Part shown: in pieces, positions 1 to 8,141 of the stretch
How the letters are laid out: every line of letters begins with the position of its first letter
Position numbering within the stretch: position 1 is the stretch's first letter
Origin: CAZPHU01 sp964586285
Lineage (GTDB): Bacteria; Fibrobacterota; Chitinivibrionia; Chitinivibrionales; CAYFVL01
Length of the DNA stretch: 61,244 nucleotides
Assembly: GCA_964586285.1 (NCBI GenBank)
Contig: CAZPHU010000010.1
Coordinates: forward strand, 1-61,244
Direction: 5' to 3'
Notes under the pieces: generated by a model
What the model was told of the DNA's origin: nothing
What the model saw: the letters and a program-made list of their open reading frames with translations, nothing else
The model's database searches: none
Position numbers and translations under genes: made by a program

Positions 1-49
1 GACTCGTGGATTATGATTCCACTGCTCTAACCAACTGAGCTACGCTGCC
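1..49 (-). tRNA. tRNA-Met (CAU), 3' part cut by the window edge
   Basis: Read on the minus strand, the 5' acceptor strand GGCAGCG, the D arm (GCTC...GAGC) and a complete anticodon arm (GTGGA / TCCAC) are visible. The seven-base loop is ATCATAA, giving anticodon CAT. The sequence runs off the window in the variable region, so the T arm and 3' end cannot be seen. The D-arm and anticodon-arm sequences resemble elongator tRNA-Met rather than initiator tRNA. Confidence 0.88.
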
Positions 50-62
50 ACATATGATTGAT

Positions 63-91
63 AATATATGTGATTTTTTTACCTGCGTCAA
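63..91 (-). promoter_or_regulatory. sigma-70 promoter of tRNA-Met
   Basis: On the minus strand TTGACG (86-91) is followed after exactly 17 bases by TATATT (63-68). The tRNA 5' end lies about 14 bases downstream of the -10 box, as expected for a stable-RNA promoter. Confidence 0.65.
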
Positions 92-166
92 TATTCAGGC
101 TTTAGTCAAAAAGTCATTGAGTATTTCCAAAGGGCAATTCTCACATTTTTAGGGTTTTTCAGGGCT

Positions 167-1285
167 CTATTTCTTGTTTATCTTTTTATCAGCCTTTATC
201 CAGCTCTTTATTCCGTCCTTCAGATGGTATAAATTTTCGAAACCCGCCGCATTGAGTATCTGCCCTGCTACCGTACTTCGATTGCCCGAACGACAGTAAA
301 TAAGAATGTTTTTTCCCCGGTAGTCTTCGATTTCATTCAGCCGCCCTTGAAGTTGGGAGATCGGAATCAAATGTGCCCCTTTAATATGCCCGGCATAGAA
401 CTCTCGTGGAGTCCTTACATCTAAAATCAGAACGTCTTCTTTTTTTATCATCCGCTCTGCTTCCTGAGGGCCTACATTGGTAAATTTCGCACTCTTTGAG
501 CTTTCATAGTCCATTACAATGATTCTTCCAACCATGGCACCGTCGCCCGATGGGCAGTTGCCATTGCAGTAAATTGGGAATATACCGGTTTTTGCCGCCT
601 TAAACCCGACAGTTAAATCCCGGCCCGAATCAGCTTCGCCGATAAGTTCATACTCCGGAATGCTCACGGAATGTTCAAAACCGGCATTTTTGAATGTCAG
701 ATTAACTGTGTCACCCCTGTAAACGTAAATATCCCCAAGGTTTTCGGAAGCCCCTTCGACACTCAGCTCAATCACACGAATTCCGCTAATCAGTTTTCCA
801 TTCGGTTTAAACTGGTCCGAAAGTTTTTCATTACCGGAATAATCATCGATGACCCTTACGTAGTCCTCTTTTGGCCTTACACCGGTAAGTGCATGAACTG
901 CTTTTTGATTTTTCACGAAAACGACATAGGGTATTCCTCTTACACCAAAAGCTTGTGCAAGGGATGGATGCTCATCAACATTTATCTTGTAAAATTCAGC
1001 CTTCCCATCCGCCTCTTTGGCGATTTTTTCAAGCATCGGCGACAATATTCTACACGGCATGCACCATTCGGCATACAAATCAAAAACAAGAAGACGATCC
1101 CTCTTTTGAACTATTTTTTCGAATTCCTCTGTGCTTGAAATTGTTTTTACAACATCCTGAGAGTTTTCTTTGGCCCCCTTCTCATCACCCGTTTCAGCCT
1201 CATTTCCACACCCTGCAATTAGAATAAAAAAACCAATGATTGCAGCCGTTGCTGTACATCCTACCTTTATTTTCAATGTCACCAT
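167..1285 (-). CDS. Lipoprotein with thioredoxin, cupredoxin and rhodanese domains
   Basis: This 372-residue protein has a lipoprotein signal ending in LIAGC (Cys26), so it is probably anchored in an envelope membrane. Residues 45-150 are thioredoxin-like, with active site WCMPC (Cys75/Cys78) and the cis-proline GIP. Residues 165-258 are cupredoxin-like, with FEHSV (His205) and a C-x3-C-x7-M cluster (Cys240, Cys244, Met251) recalling the CuA site of cytochrome oxidase subunit II; Asp248 stands where the second CuA histidine would be. Residues 270-368 are rhodanese-like, with LDVRTPREF and the active-site loop CRSGNR (Cys331). Thiol-disulfide exchange, copper handling and sulfur transfer could be linked, but that is inference. 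The ATG at 1285 sits only two bases after AAGGAG; the next codon, GTG at 1282, is better spaced. No neighbour indicates a pathway. Confidence 0.85.
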   Translation of the reverse strand: MVTLKIKVGCTATAAIIGFFILIAGCGNEAETGDEKGAKENSQDVVKTISSTEEFEKIVQKRDRLLVFDLYAEWCMPCRILSPMLEKIAKEADGKAEFYKINVDEHPSLAQAFGVRGIPYVVFVKNQKAVHALTGVRPKEDYVRVIDDYSGNEKLSDQFKPNGKLISGIRVIELSVEGASENLGDIYVYRGDTVNLTFKNAGFEHSVSIPEYELIGEADSGRDLTVGFKAAKTGIFPIYCNGNCPSGDGAMVGRIIVMDYESSKSAKFTNVGPQEAERMIKKEDVLILDVRTPREFYAGHIKGAHLIPISQLQGRLNEIEDYRGKNILIYCRSGNRSTVAGQILNAAGFENLYHLKDGIKSWIKADKKINKK

Positions 1286-1495
1286 CTCTCCTTGAAGAAT
1301 TCGAGGCGCCTATGTGTATTTTGTATTGATCACTTGATTCAAATAAAAATTACGAAAAGCCAATCATTATATGAATTTTTTTGATCAGCCGAATTTGTCC
1401 TTTTAAAAACGTAATAACCGGGATAATGATTAAAATACATGTACTCTTTGGCAAAAATAAACCTCCGATCTGATAATGTACAGAAAGAAAAGGTT

Positions 1496-2464
1496 ATGGA
1501 ATTTGGAAAAAGACGTGTTTACCTGGCGCCTATGGCGGGAATTACCGATACGGTTTTTAGAAGACTCTGCCGTGAATGTGGAGCTGATGTAGTTGTATCC
1601 GAAATGGTCAGCTCAGAAGGATTGTTCTACGGGGGCCCCACAAAAAACCTTCTTCATTTCGAGCCGTCCGAAAGACCAATCGGAATCCAGCTTTTCGGCG
1701 CCGACCCTAAAAAACTGGCTTATGCAGCACAATATGTCGAAGAAAAGGCAAATCCCGATTTCATTGATTTAAACAGTGGTTGTCCGGTTCCCAAGGTGGT
1801 TAGAAAGAATGGGGGTGCAAACCTCATAAGAGAACCCAAGCTGCTTGGGGAAATAATAAATCAGATGGCAAGAGCGGTAAAAACACCAGTCACGGTAAAG
1901 ATTCGTTCAGGATGGACTGAACACAAGTGGAACGATCTTGAAATTGCTCAAATTGCTCAAGACAACGGTGCCTCAGCGCTCATACTACACCCCCGATCCC
2001 GATCGATGGGTTTTACTGGAAATGCGTACTGGGAAAGGATCAAAGAAGTTAAGAATGCCATATCAATACCTGTAATTGGTAATGGTGATATACGCTCGGC
2101 AAAGGATGCTCTTGCCATGTTCGACTTAACCGGTTGTGATGGAATAATGGTAGGAAGAGCATCTTACGGAAATCCATGGATCTTCCGTCAAATAAAACAG
2201 GCCATGCGAGGTGAAATGGTAGAAAGCTTCACCCAAAAATACAAGTATAGTTTTGCATCCCGTCATCTTCAACTTTATAAGGAGTATCACGGCGAAAAAC
2301 GGGCTGCAAAAGAAATGAAAAAACATTTAGCCTGGTATGTAAAAGGTATGCCTGCGGCCGGCGGTTTAAGAAAGGATTTTTTCTCTTCACAAACAACCGG
2401 TGAGCTTAAGTCGATACTGGATCGGTACTTCCAACTCAGTTCCTTTCCCCTCAATGAAGAATAG
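1496..2464 (+). CDS. dusB: tRNA-dihydrouridine synthase (DusB/NifR3 family)
   Basis: FMN-dependent reductase that makes dihydrouridine in the D loop of tRNAs. The TIM-barrel protein starts with the family signature LAPMAGITD. It carries the catalytic cysteine in DLNSGCPVPK, KIRSGW, the HPRSRS stretch, GNGDI and the FMN-phosphate loop GIMVGRAS followed by GNPW. With the ATG at 1496 it has 322 residues, close to E. coli DusB (321). An in-frame ATG at 1439 would add 19 residues that do not look like family sequence, and no clear ribosome site precedes it; AAAGG just before 1496 is also weak. The next gene, larB, starts 6 bases after the stop, so the two are probably one transcript. Confidence 0.93.
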   Translation: MEFGKRRVYLAPMAGITDTVFRRLCRECGADVVVSEMVSSEGLFYGGPTKNLLHFEPSERPIGIQLFGADPKKLAYAAQYVEEKANPDFIDLNSGCPVPKVVRKNGGANLIREPKLLGEIINQMARAVKTPVTVKIRSGWTEHKWNDLEIAQIAQDNGASALILHPRSRSMGFTGNAYWERIKEVKNAISIPVIGNGDIRSAKDALAMFDLTGCDGIMVGRASYGNPWIFRQIKQAMRGEMVESFTQKYKYSFASRHLQLYKEYHGEKRAAKEMKKHLAWYVKGMPAAGGLRKDFFSSQTTGELKSILDRYFQLSSFPLNEE

Positions 2465-2470
2465 GACAAT

Positions 2471-3229
2471 ATGGAAAAGAACCAACTCAGAGAGTTACTC
2501 AACCAACTGGCTAACAACCAAATAGATGTCGATACCGTACTTAAGCATCTTAGCGATCTTTCTTTCCATGATATTGATTTTGCCAAAATCGATCATCACC
2601 GGAGCCTGAGAACCGGTCATCCGGAGGTCATTTTCTGTCAGAATAAAACACCTGAACAGGTGGTTTCTATTGCACATGAGCAAATTTCACATAATGAGAC
2701 TGTTTTCGGAACTCGGGCTTCCCAGGAAATCCTGTTTACAGTTAAAGAGAAGGTGCCCGGGGTACATGTAGATATCACTGCTCGTTGTTTCTGGAAAAAA
2801 TCCAGGTTTTGGAAAAAGAAAGAGAATGCAAAAGGTACAATTCTAGTCGTTTCAGCCGGAACCGCTGATAGCCCTGTTGCACGTGAAGCTCAATTGACCG
2901 TTGATCTTTTTGGCCATCCTTCGAAGCTGGTACAAGATGTTGGAGTCAGCGGTATACATCGGTTATTGGCCATAAACAAACAGCTTGGATCTGCTTCGGT
3001 AATAATCGTGATTGCCGGCATGGAAGGAGCTTTGCCCTCTGTAGTCACTGGTATGGTATCCTGTCCGGTCATAGGCGTGCCCACAAGCGTCGGTTACGGT
3101 GCCCACCTCAACGGATTGGTTCCAATGTTGGCCATGATCAACTCCTGTGCCTCCGGATTAACGGTTGTGAATATAGATAACGGTTTTGGCGCCGGTTGTG
3201 CGGCGGTAAGAATGAATGGCAACGATTAA
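2471..3229 (+). CDS. larB: LarB, pyridinium-3,5-biscarboxylate synthase
   Basis: LarB carboxylates and hydrolyses nicotinate adenine dinucleotide in the first step of nickel-pincer nucleotide synthesis, the cofactor of lactate racemase and related LarA enzymes. The 252-residue protein has the LarB-specific N-terminal region (about 1-120, including DIDFAKIDHHRSLRTGHPE) and a C-terminal PurE-like domain with VVSAGTADSPVAREA, GVSGIHRL, IAGMEGALPSVV and GVPTSVGYG. The N-terminal extension separates it from PurE. It follows dusB by 6 bases and is probably co-translated. The partners larC, larE and larA are not in this window. A single larB may reflect dispersed lar genes or another use of the reaction. 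Confidence 0.92.
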   Translation: MEKNQLRELLNQLANNQIDVDTVLKHLSDLSFHDIDFAKIDHHRSLRTGHPEVIFCQNKTPEQVVSIAHEQISHNETVFGTRASQEILFTVKEKVPGVHVDITARCFWKKSRFWKKKENAKGTILVVSAGTADSPVAREAQLTVDLFGHPSKLVQDVGVSGIHRLLAINKQLGSASVIIVIAGMEGALPSVVTGMVSCPVIGVPTSVGYGAHLNGLVPMLAMINSCASGLTVVNIDNGFGAGCAAVRMNGND

Positions 3230-3401
3230 AGCTATTATTCGTCTTCTAACCAGTTTATTACCAATTGCTTATTGCCTTTTTCCCCGCGACAGGCCTTGAA
3301 GCGCATGAGTGTTTGATTATGAGTGATTTCGGATGGAAACTCTTAGAGTTTGACCTCCGGGACTTGCGGTTTTTTTGGCTAAATGTTGATATCAAAATAC
3401 C

Positions 3402-4193
3402 TTACGTTTTAGGTATCTTTATTTCATACATAACAGGCCATCGTTTACCGGTAATGAAAAAGGTCTGGGTTTCCTTCCGCCATGCAATACCGTTAAGAAC
3501 GCTTTGCGGGTCGCTAATACCCGCATTTTCTACAAGTTGCCTACAATCGACAACTCTGGTTACCTGACCGGATGTAGGATCTATTTCAAATATCATATCA
3601 CTAAACCAAACATTTGCATATATTTTCCCAAGTACTGTCTCCAGCTCATTAATTTGAGATAATGGTTTCCCGTTATACGTTACTTTGATTGAATCCTGTG
3701 CTTTAAACAATTCATTTCTCAGCACCAGATTAGCACTGCCGTTGGACATAACAAACATGCCGTTGTAGCGCGTTAACCCCCAACCTTCACCGGCATAGGT
3801 AAAATGAGAGTCGATTCGCATGGATGGGTAATCGTAGATAAATGCTTTATTCTCTTTCCATGTCAGCTGAACTAATTTTCCTTCCCACCAACACAAACCT
3901 TCGGCGAAAACTGAATCTATCTTCTTAATTTTTAGAACATTGCCGGTCTCGGGATCTATTTTTCTCAATGAAGAATTTCCATACAATCCGGTACTCTCAT
4001 ATAGATAGTTGTCCCTCCATATAAGTCCCTGAGTGAATGCCGTCGTGTCGTGGGGAAAAACTCGTATCACCTCGGGATATACCACGGGTATCTCTGAGCT
4101 GCTTTTTTCCTCATTTTGCACGCATCCAGACACAATTGATATAAGGATTGTAATTAAAAGACCATATTGAGACTTTTTCGGCATTTTACGCAT
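3402..4193 (-). CDS. Glutaminyl-peptide cyclotransferase, lipoprotein
   Basis: Member of the plant/bacterial glutamine cyclotransferase family (PF05096 type, a five-bladed beta-propeller), which turns N-terminal glutamine of exported peptides into pyroglutamate. Family signatures visible in 263 residues are HDTTAFTQGL, YESTGLYGNSSLRK, FAEGLCWW, LTWKE, GEGWGLT, INELE, YANVW and LNGIAW. Residues 1-24 form a lipoprotein signal with IVSGC, so it probably acts in the envelope. It stands alone on the minus strand, convergent with larB. Start: ATG at 4193; a second ATG three codons later is equally possible. Confidence 0.88.
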   Translation of the reverse strand: MRKMPKKSQYGLLITILISIVSGCVQNEEKSSSEIPVVYPEVIRVFPHDTTAFTQGLIWRDNYLYESTGLYGNSSLRKIDPETGNVLKIKKIDSVFAEGLCWWEGKLVQLTWKENKAFIYDYPSMRIDSHFTYAGEGWGLTRYNGMFVMSNGSANLVLRNELFKAQDSIKVTYNGKPLSQINELETVLGKIYANVWFSDMIFEIDPTSGQVTRVVDCRQLVENAGISDPQSVLNGIAWRKETQTFFITGKRWPVMYEIKIPKT

Positions 4194-4374
4194 TTTCTTT
4201 TAACCCTTTATCAATTTATGAGTTAAGACCTTAATACTTCAATTTTCCAAGTACATGACTGGAAAAAAACACATTTGCGCTGCAATTTTCTTTTAAATAG
4301 CAAACATTCCCAAAGAATTTACGTATATTTACTACAAACTATATTCTGGTCCCGAGTGTGTGATCGGTGAAGAC

Positions 4375-4842
4375 ATGGTTAAAAAAGAAAATTCAAGATT
4401 CTTAATTAATGAACATGGCGAAAGAACAACACCCAAGGTTGGTCGGAAGCCTCTAATAGTACCTGCAGTTGTATTTGAACAGAAAAACATCTCCGAGGCC
4501 ATTTCTTTTAAAAATATTCTTATTTTCTGCCGGGAATGTACGCGCAATATCAGGGATACGAACGGAAAAGATAATCAAAGTGTACAGTATTTCGTTGAAT
4601 GTATTAGAAGATTATCCAAAAAGGTGACCAGTTTTTCGAAACTTTTGGATTGGGATAATAAAAGGATTTTCCAGGAACTTCTGGAAGATGGGAAGAAAAC
4701 CCAAAAGCTTCTTGAAGAATCTTTTTCTTCCAAAGATTCAACTAATCAAAGTCTTTTTTCCACAAATTTGATTGCTGGACTCGCCGATTTCGAGTGGCGA
4801 TGTGTACAACTGCTCGAACAGCTCAGGCCGTTAAAACACTGA
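4375..4842 (+). CDS. Hypothetical protein, 155 residues
   Basis: I do not recognise this family. The protein is soluble, has no signal peptide or membrane segment, and is mostly helical in appearance. Two cysteines lie close together (FCREC) in the first half, and a lysine/glutamate-rich helical stretch lies in the middle (RIFQELLEDGKKTQKLL). I chose ATG 4375 because GGTGA lies four bases upstream; a GTG at 4360 in the same frame would add five residues. It precedes the Nudix gene in the same direction with a 92-base gap. Coding potential is supported by the long open frame and the ribosome site, not by homology. Confidence 0.6.
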   Translation: MVKKENSRFLINEHGERTTPKVGRKPLIVPAVVFEQKNISEAISFKNILIFCRECTRNIRDTNGKDNQSVQYFVECIRRLSKKVTSFSKLLDWDNKRIFQELLEDGKKTQKLLEESFSSKDSTNQSLFSTNLIAGLADFEWRCVQLLEQLRPLKH

Positions 4843-4934
4843 ATGCAGATGCTTCCATCTTCCGACCATGTCTCTTGAAAACCGCAATATTTCTTATTGA
4901 TATTCCATGAAGTTCTCGACACCCGAAAGAAACA

Positions 4935-5486
4935 ATGTCCAGTACAGGTAACATTGAAGAAGAGTTTATCGATGTTGTTGGAACAGATGGTAGAAAAACC
5001 GGTATTCGAAAGAAACGAGCATTGATTCACCGTGACGGTGACCTTCATCAAACTGTTCATGTCTGGATAAGTGACGGGAAAAGGGTGCTGTTGCAAAAGA
5101 GAGCTCCCCAAAAGGATTCCTTTCCCAACAAATGGGATGTTTCAGCTGCGGGACATGTTTCATCAGGAGAAGATATCGAGCAGGCAGCCATGCGGGAGTG
5201 TTATGAGGAGTTGGGCCTCAAACGGCAATTGGATGAATTCAACTTCATAGGAAAATCGTACCAATATCACGAAAATGATCTCATCAAAGATAATGAACTT
5301 GTTTATATATACGTGATAAAAAAATCAATTTCATTGAAAGAGGTACAAATTGAAGAAGATGAGATTTCGGGTGTATTATATATCAACCCAGGTCTGCTAA
5401 AGAAACTTGTTCAAAATAGAGACCCACGGCTTGTTCCTCACGATGAAGAATACGAATTACTTCTAAACTACCTGCTTAAGCATTAG
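4935..5486 (+). CDS. Nudix hydrolase, IDI/YfcD-like
   Basis: The 183-residue protein carries a complete Nudix box, starting GHVSSGEDIEQAAMRE and ending YEELGL (about residues 75-97). This binds divalent metal and hydrolyses nucleoside diphosphates linked to another group. The N-terminal part (DVVGTDGRKTGI, followed by HRDGDLHQTVHVW) and LLQKRA are typical of the subgroup related to isopentenyl-diphosphate isomerase and E. coli YfcD. The isomerase cysteine motif is not obvious, so hydrolysis is more likely. Substrate unknown. It lies just upstream of the ribosomal S1 gene, which has its own promoter-like sequence. Confidence 0.88.
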   Translation: MSSTGNIEEEFIDVVGTDGRKTGIRKKRALIHRDGDLHQTVHVWISDGKRVLLQKRAPQKDSFPNKWDVSAAGHVSSGEDIEQAAMRECYEELGLKRQLDEFNFIGKSYQYHENDLIKDNELVYIYVIKKSISLKEVQIEEDEISGVLYINPGLLKKLVQNRDPRLVPHDEEYELLLNYLLKH

Positions 5487-5500
5487 ACTATAGCTTCAAT

Positions 5501-5530
5501 TTGTAACTGTTACCTTCAAAAAGATATTTT
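5501..5530 (+). promoter_or_regulatory. Putative sigma-70 promoter of rpsA
   Basis: TTGTAA (5501-5506) and TATTTT (5525-5530) are separated by 18 bases, about 35 bases upstream of a strong ribosome site (AAGGAG, then ATG 5567). Called by sequence only. Confidence 0.45.
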
Positions 5531-5566
5531 AAAAGATTAGTGAGTTTTGCCTTTAAGGAGATTTAA

Positions 5567-7060
5567 ATGAACGAGAAAAATCACGATTCTTTCTTTGATG
5601 ATCAATCAGCTGAAAATTCTTCAGAAAAAGAATTGATGAACATGATTGATGCCCAGGATAAAGAGATCAAGACCAATTTCGAGACCGGAGCCAAAGTAAA
5701 AGGAACCATTATCAGTATCGGGAAAGACTATGCCTTCGTTGATATTGGCGGTAAACTGGAAGCTTCCATTTCCATTTCAGAACTTTTGGATGATGCAAAC
5801 AATCTTTCTGTAAAAACCGGGGATGAAATTCAGGCTTTTGTCATAACGTCGAACAAAGATGAAATAATTCTCAGCAAGTCACTGGCAGGGCATAAGGCAT
5901 CCGTCGATGACCTTATGGATGCAATGCACAATAAAGTGCCGGTGCAGGGAAAGATAACCGGAGTAAACAAGGGTGGGTTTAATGTCAGTGTCATGGGCAA
6001 GAAGGCTTTCTGTCCGGTATCACAAATTGATCTAAAATTTGTTGAGGATCCAAATCAATATTTGTCAAAAAGTCTCTCTTTTGTGATCACTCGTATAAGC
6101 GAGAGAGGAAAAAATATTGTCGTATCACGCCTCCCTCTTCTGGAAGATACGTTGGAAGAGAAAATCACCGAAATTGAAAAGGGAATAGAAGAAAAGAAAG
6201 TTTTTTCGGGCACTATTACGAAAATAACGAAATTCGGCCTATTCGTGAGTCTAGGTGAAATCGAGGGCTTAGTTCATATCTCGGAAGTAAGTTGGAATCG
6301 AGCCGAAAAACTAGAAGATAGTTTTAATGTAGGTGATACTGTCGATGTGGTAGTATTGAAAGTCGAAAAGAAAAAACCACTACGGGACAGCAAAATTTCC
6401 CTTTCGATACGGCAAAATTTTGATGATCCCTGGAGTACCATCCGCCAAAAATTCTCCGTTGGAGAACAGGTTGAGGGTACGATCACCCGTTTGACCAATT
6501 TTGGAGCCTTCGTAGAGCTTGTACCCGGTGTTGAGGGTCTGATTCATGTTTCAGAAATGCGTTGGGGGCAAAGAGTCAGGCATGCTTCCGATGTTGTTTC
6601 CGTTGGAGATAAGGTCAAGGTCACAATTTTGGCTATTGATGACAACAAGCGGGCTATATCATGCAGTCTCAAAGATGTTGCCGATGACCCATGGCTTGAT
6701 ATTGAGAAACGTATGCCTGTCGGCTCGACGGTAAAGGGAACGGTGGCAAGCGAAACCAGGTACGGTTACTTCATAGATCTTAGCGAAGGTGTAACTGGTT
6801 TACTGGTCCACAGAAATGTAGCACCCGAGAAAAAGGGCACCATACAGAAGGATGAGACGATAGATGTTAATATTGAAAATATAGATATTCCCAATCATAG
6901 AATCTCTCTGACTTACGGAATCGAGAAGGAGAAGACTGATGAAAAAGCCGCAAAAGAGTATCTGAAAAAACAGGAAGATATGAAAAGTAAAAAAGGTGAG
7001 GCCGAGCCCGAAAGCGAATTTGGAGCTCTTCTGAAGCAAGCCCTTGAAAATAAAGATTAA
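5567..7060 (+). CDS. rpsA: 30S ribosomal protein S1 (five S1 domains)
   Basis: RNA-binding protein that helps mRNA load onto the 30S subunit. The 497 residues contain five S1 domains, at about 41-110, 124-195, 213-285, 301-370 and 388-455. Each shows the G-x-I/V ... G-x-F/Y-V pattern, for example GTITKITKFGLFVSL and GTITRLTNFGAFVEL. The last two canonical repeats match the bacterial S1 core best. It is shorter than the six-domain E. coli protein (557). The end EFGALLKQALENKD is acidic and typical of short S1 forms. The start has a good AAGGAG site, and a strong terminator follows the stop, so it is probably a single-gene transcript. Confidence 0.9.
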   Translation: MNEKNHDSFFDDQSAENSSEKELMNMIDAQDKEIKTNFETGAKVKGTIISIGKDYAFVDIGGKLEASISISELLDDANNLSVKTGDEIQAFVITSNKDEIILSKSLAGHKASVDDLMDAMHNKVPVQGKITGVNKGGFNVSVMGKKAFCPVSQIDLKFVEDPNQYLSKSLSFVITRISERGKNIVVSRLPLLEDTLEEKITEIEKGIEEKKVFSGTITKITKFGLFVSLGEIEGLVHISEVSWNRAEKLEDSFNVGDTVDVVVLKVEKKKPLRDSKISLSIRQNFDDPWSTIRQKFSVGEQVEGTITRLTNFGAFVELVPGVEGLIHVSEMRWGQRVRHASDVVSVGDKVKVTILAIDDNKRAISCSLKDVADDPWLDIEKRMPVGSTVKGTVASETRYGYFIDLSEGVTGLLVHRNVAPEKKGTIQKDETIDVNIENIDIPNHRISLTYGIEKEKTDEKAAKEYLKKQEDMKSKKGEAEPESEFGALLKQALENKD

Positions 7061-7073
7061 TTGATCAACGCAA

Positions 7074-7108
7074 CCCTCTGAATCATGATGATTCAGAGGG
7101 TTTTCTTT
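7074..7108 (+). terminator. Intrinsic terminator after rpsA
   Basis: A 12-bp perfect stem (CCCTCTGAATCA / TGATTCAGAGGG) with a three-base loop is followed by TTTTCTTT. Confidence 0.9.
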
Positions 7109-7159
7109 ACCTCAACATTCTTCTTGTTTGGCTTTTTTTTTCAATGAGAAAATAAATGC

Positions 7160-7186
7160 TCAAGTCACGCTCTTTTCTGCCGATAT
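7160..7186 (+). promoter_or_regulatory. Sigma-28 (FliA) type promoter
   Basis: TCAAGTCA (7160-7167), an 11-base spacer and GCCGATAT (7179-7186) fit the flagellar sigma-28 consensus TAAAGTTT-N11-GCCGATAA: 5 of 8 and 7 of 8 matches with the exact spacing. The predicted transcript would begin near 7193, about 30 bases before the small gene at 7224. Confidence 0.7.
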
Positions 7187-7223
7187 TATATGATGAATTT
7201 TACACTCAATGATAGAAGGTCTT

Positions 7224-7391
7224 ATGAATAGTGTATCATCTACAGCTCAGTCCTCACAAGCGATGGCCGATTTACTGAAAATGATGTCGACCAAACAGAT
7301 AGAAACCGCTGAAAAACTAATCAAATTCAATGCTGAAATGAATTTAGCTGTCGAACCAGGAAAAGGCAGTCATATCGATCTGGTTGCCTGA
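7224..7391 (+). CDS. Small YjfB-like putative motility protein
   Basis: A 55-residue protein. MADLLKMMSTKQIETAEKLI resembles the short YjfB family (putative motility protein, PF14070 type), whose members share a helix with LLKxxxxxQxxxAxxLL. Function in that family is unknown, although Bacillus yjfB is controlled by the motility sigma factor. An earlier in-frame ATG at 7209 exists, but GAAGG is properly spaced only for 7224. The sigma-28-type promoter at 7160-7186 independently supports a motility link. It is followed by acpH after 14 bases, so that gene may also be read from this promoter. Confidence 0.65.
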   Translation: MNSVSSTAQSSQAMADLLKMMSTKQIETAEKLIKFNAEMNLAVEPGKGSHIDLVA

Positions 7392-7405
7392 CAATTTAAA
7401 TTTTA

Positions 7406-7990
7406 ATGAATTATCTTGCGCACCTTTTTTTGTCGGAAGATATCCCTTTCTCAAGGGCCGGAAGTCTTTTAGGTGATTTCACCAATAATTCACCGGCAAG
7501 ACTTTATGATAAATATGATGACACAGTTGCAAAAGGTGTCGTTCATCACAGGATTGTCGACAGGAAAACAGATTCGGATAATAACGTGAATGAGTGCGTC
7601 TCTCTTCTCTTCTCACGCCATCGTCACTATTCCCGGGTCATAATTGATGTATGTTTCGATTACTTTTTACTCCGTAATTGGCGCATATTCAGTGACGTTC
7701 GACCGGAAGATTTCATTAAAAAGAGTTACAATCAACTATACGTAGCGATCCAATCACATCAACCATTTCCATCCCGTTTTGTTTCTTTCGTTCGAACATG
7801 CATCTCCATCGACCTTCTTACGTCCTATCGTACATTAAACGGTATCGATATCGCTCTTCACAGATTATCGAAACGAATAAAACGACCAACACTCCTATCT
7901 TCTGCTATTGAAGACATACACCGGTATCACGACCAAATCGATATTCTTTTCCTTAGATTCTTTCCTTCCATGATAGCGATCGGTTGTTAG
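7406..7990 (+). CDS. acpH: Acyl carrier protein phosphodiesterase (AcpH-like)
   Basis: Removes the 4'-phosphopantetheine arm from acyl carrier protein, converting holo-ACP to apo-ACP. The 194 residues match the AcpH/YajB pattern: start MNYLAHLFLS, then GSLLGDF, HHRIVDRKTD and DVCFDYFLLRNW, including the histidines and aspartates expected of this metal-dependent, HD-like phosphodiesterase. The match to E. coli AcpH is clearest in the first half. It follows the YjfB-like gene closely, and no separate promoter is obvious. Confidence 0.88.
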   Translation: MNYLAHLFLSEDIPFSRAGSLLGDFTNNSPARLYDKYDDTVAKGVVHHRIVDRKTDSDNNVNECVSLLFSRHRHYSRVIIDVCFDYFLLRNWRIFSDVRPEDFIKKSYNQLYVAIQSHQPFPSRFVSFVRTCISIDLLTSYRTLNGIDIALHRLSKRIKRPTLLSSAIEDIHRYHDQIDILFLRFFPSMIAIGC

Positions 7991-8141
7991 AGAATAAACG
8001 TATCATGATGGAATCGGACAACATGGTGTTTCCGGTGATTCCTAATCGGGCAATTTCGAATACAAATTGGAATATCTCAGACGGTAACAGTTATTTTAAG
8101 ATAATATGATTTTTGAATAAGATTGCTAAAGGAGCCGGAAA

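Noticed and set aside
671..1227. Two plus-strand frames opposite the thioredoxin fusion gene
   Set aside because: Both lie antisense to conserved thioredoxin and cupredoxin motifs and have no ribosome sites.
2471..3229. Annotation of larB as PurE
   Set aside because: The C-terminal half is PurE-like, but the N-terminal 120 residues are specific to LarB, and no purine genes are nearby.
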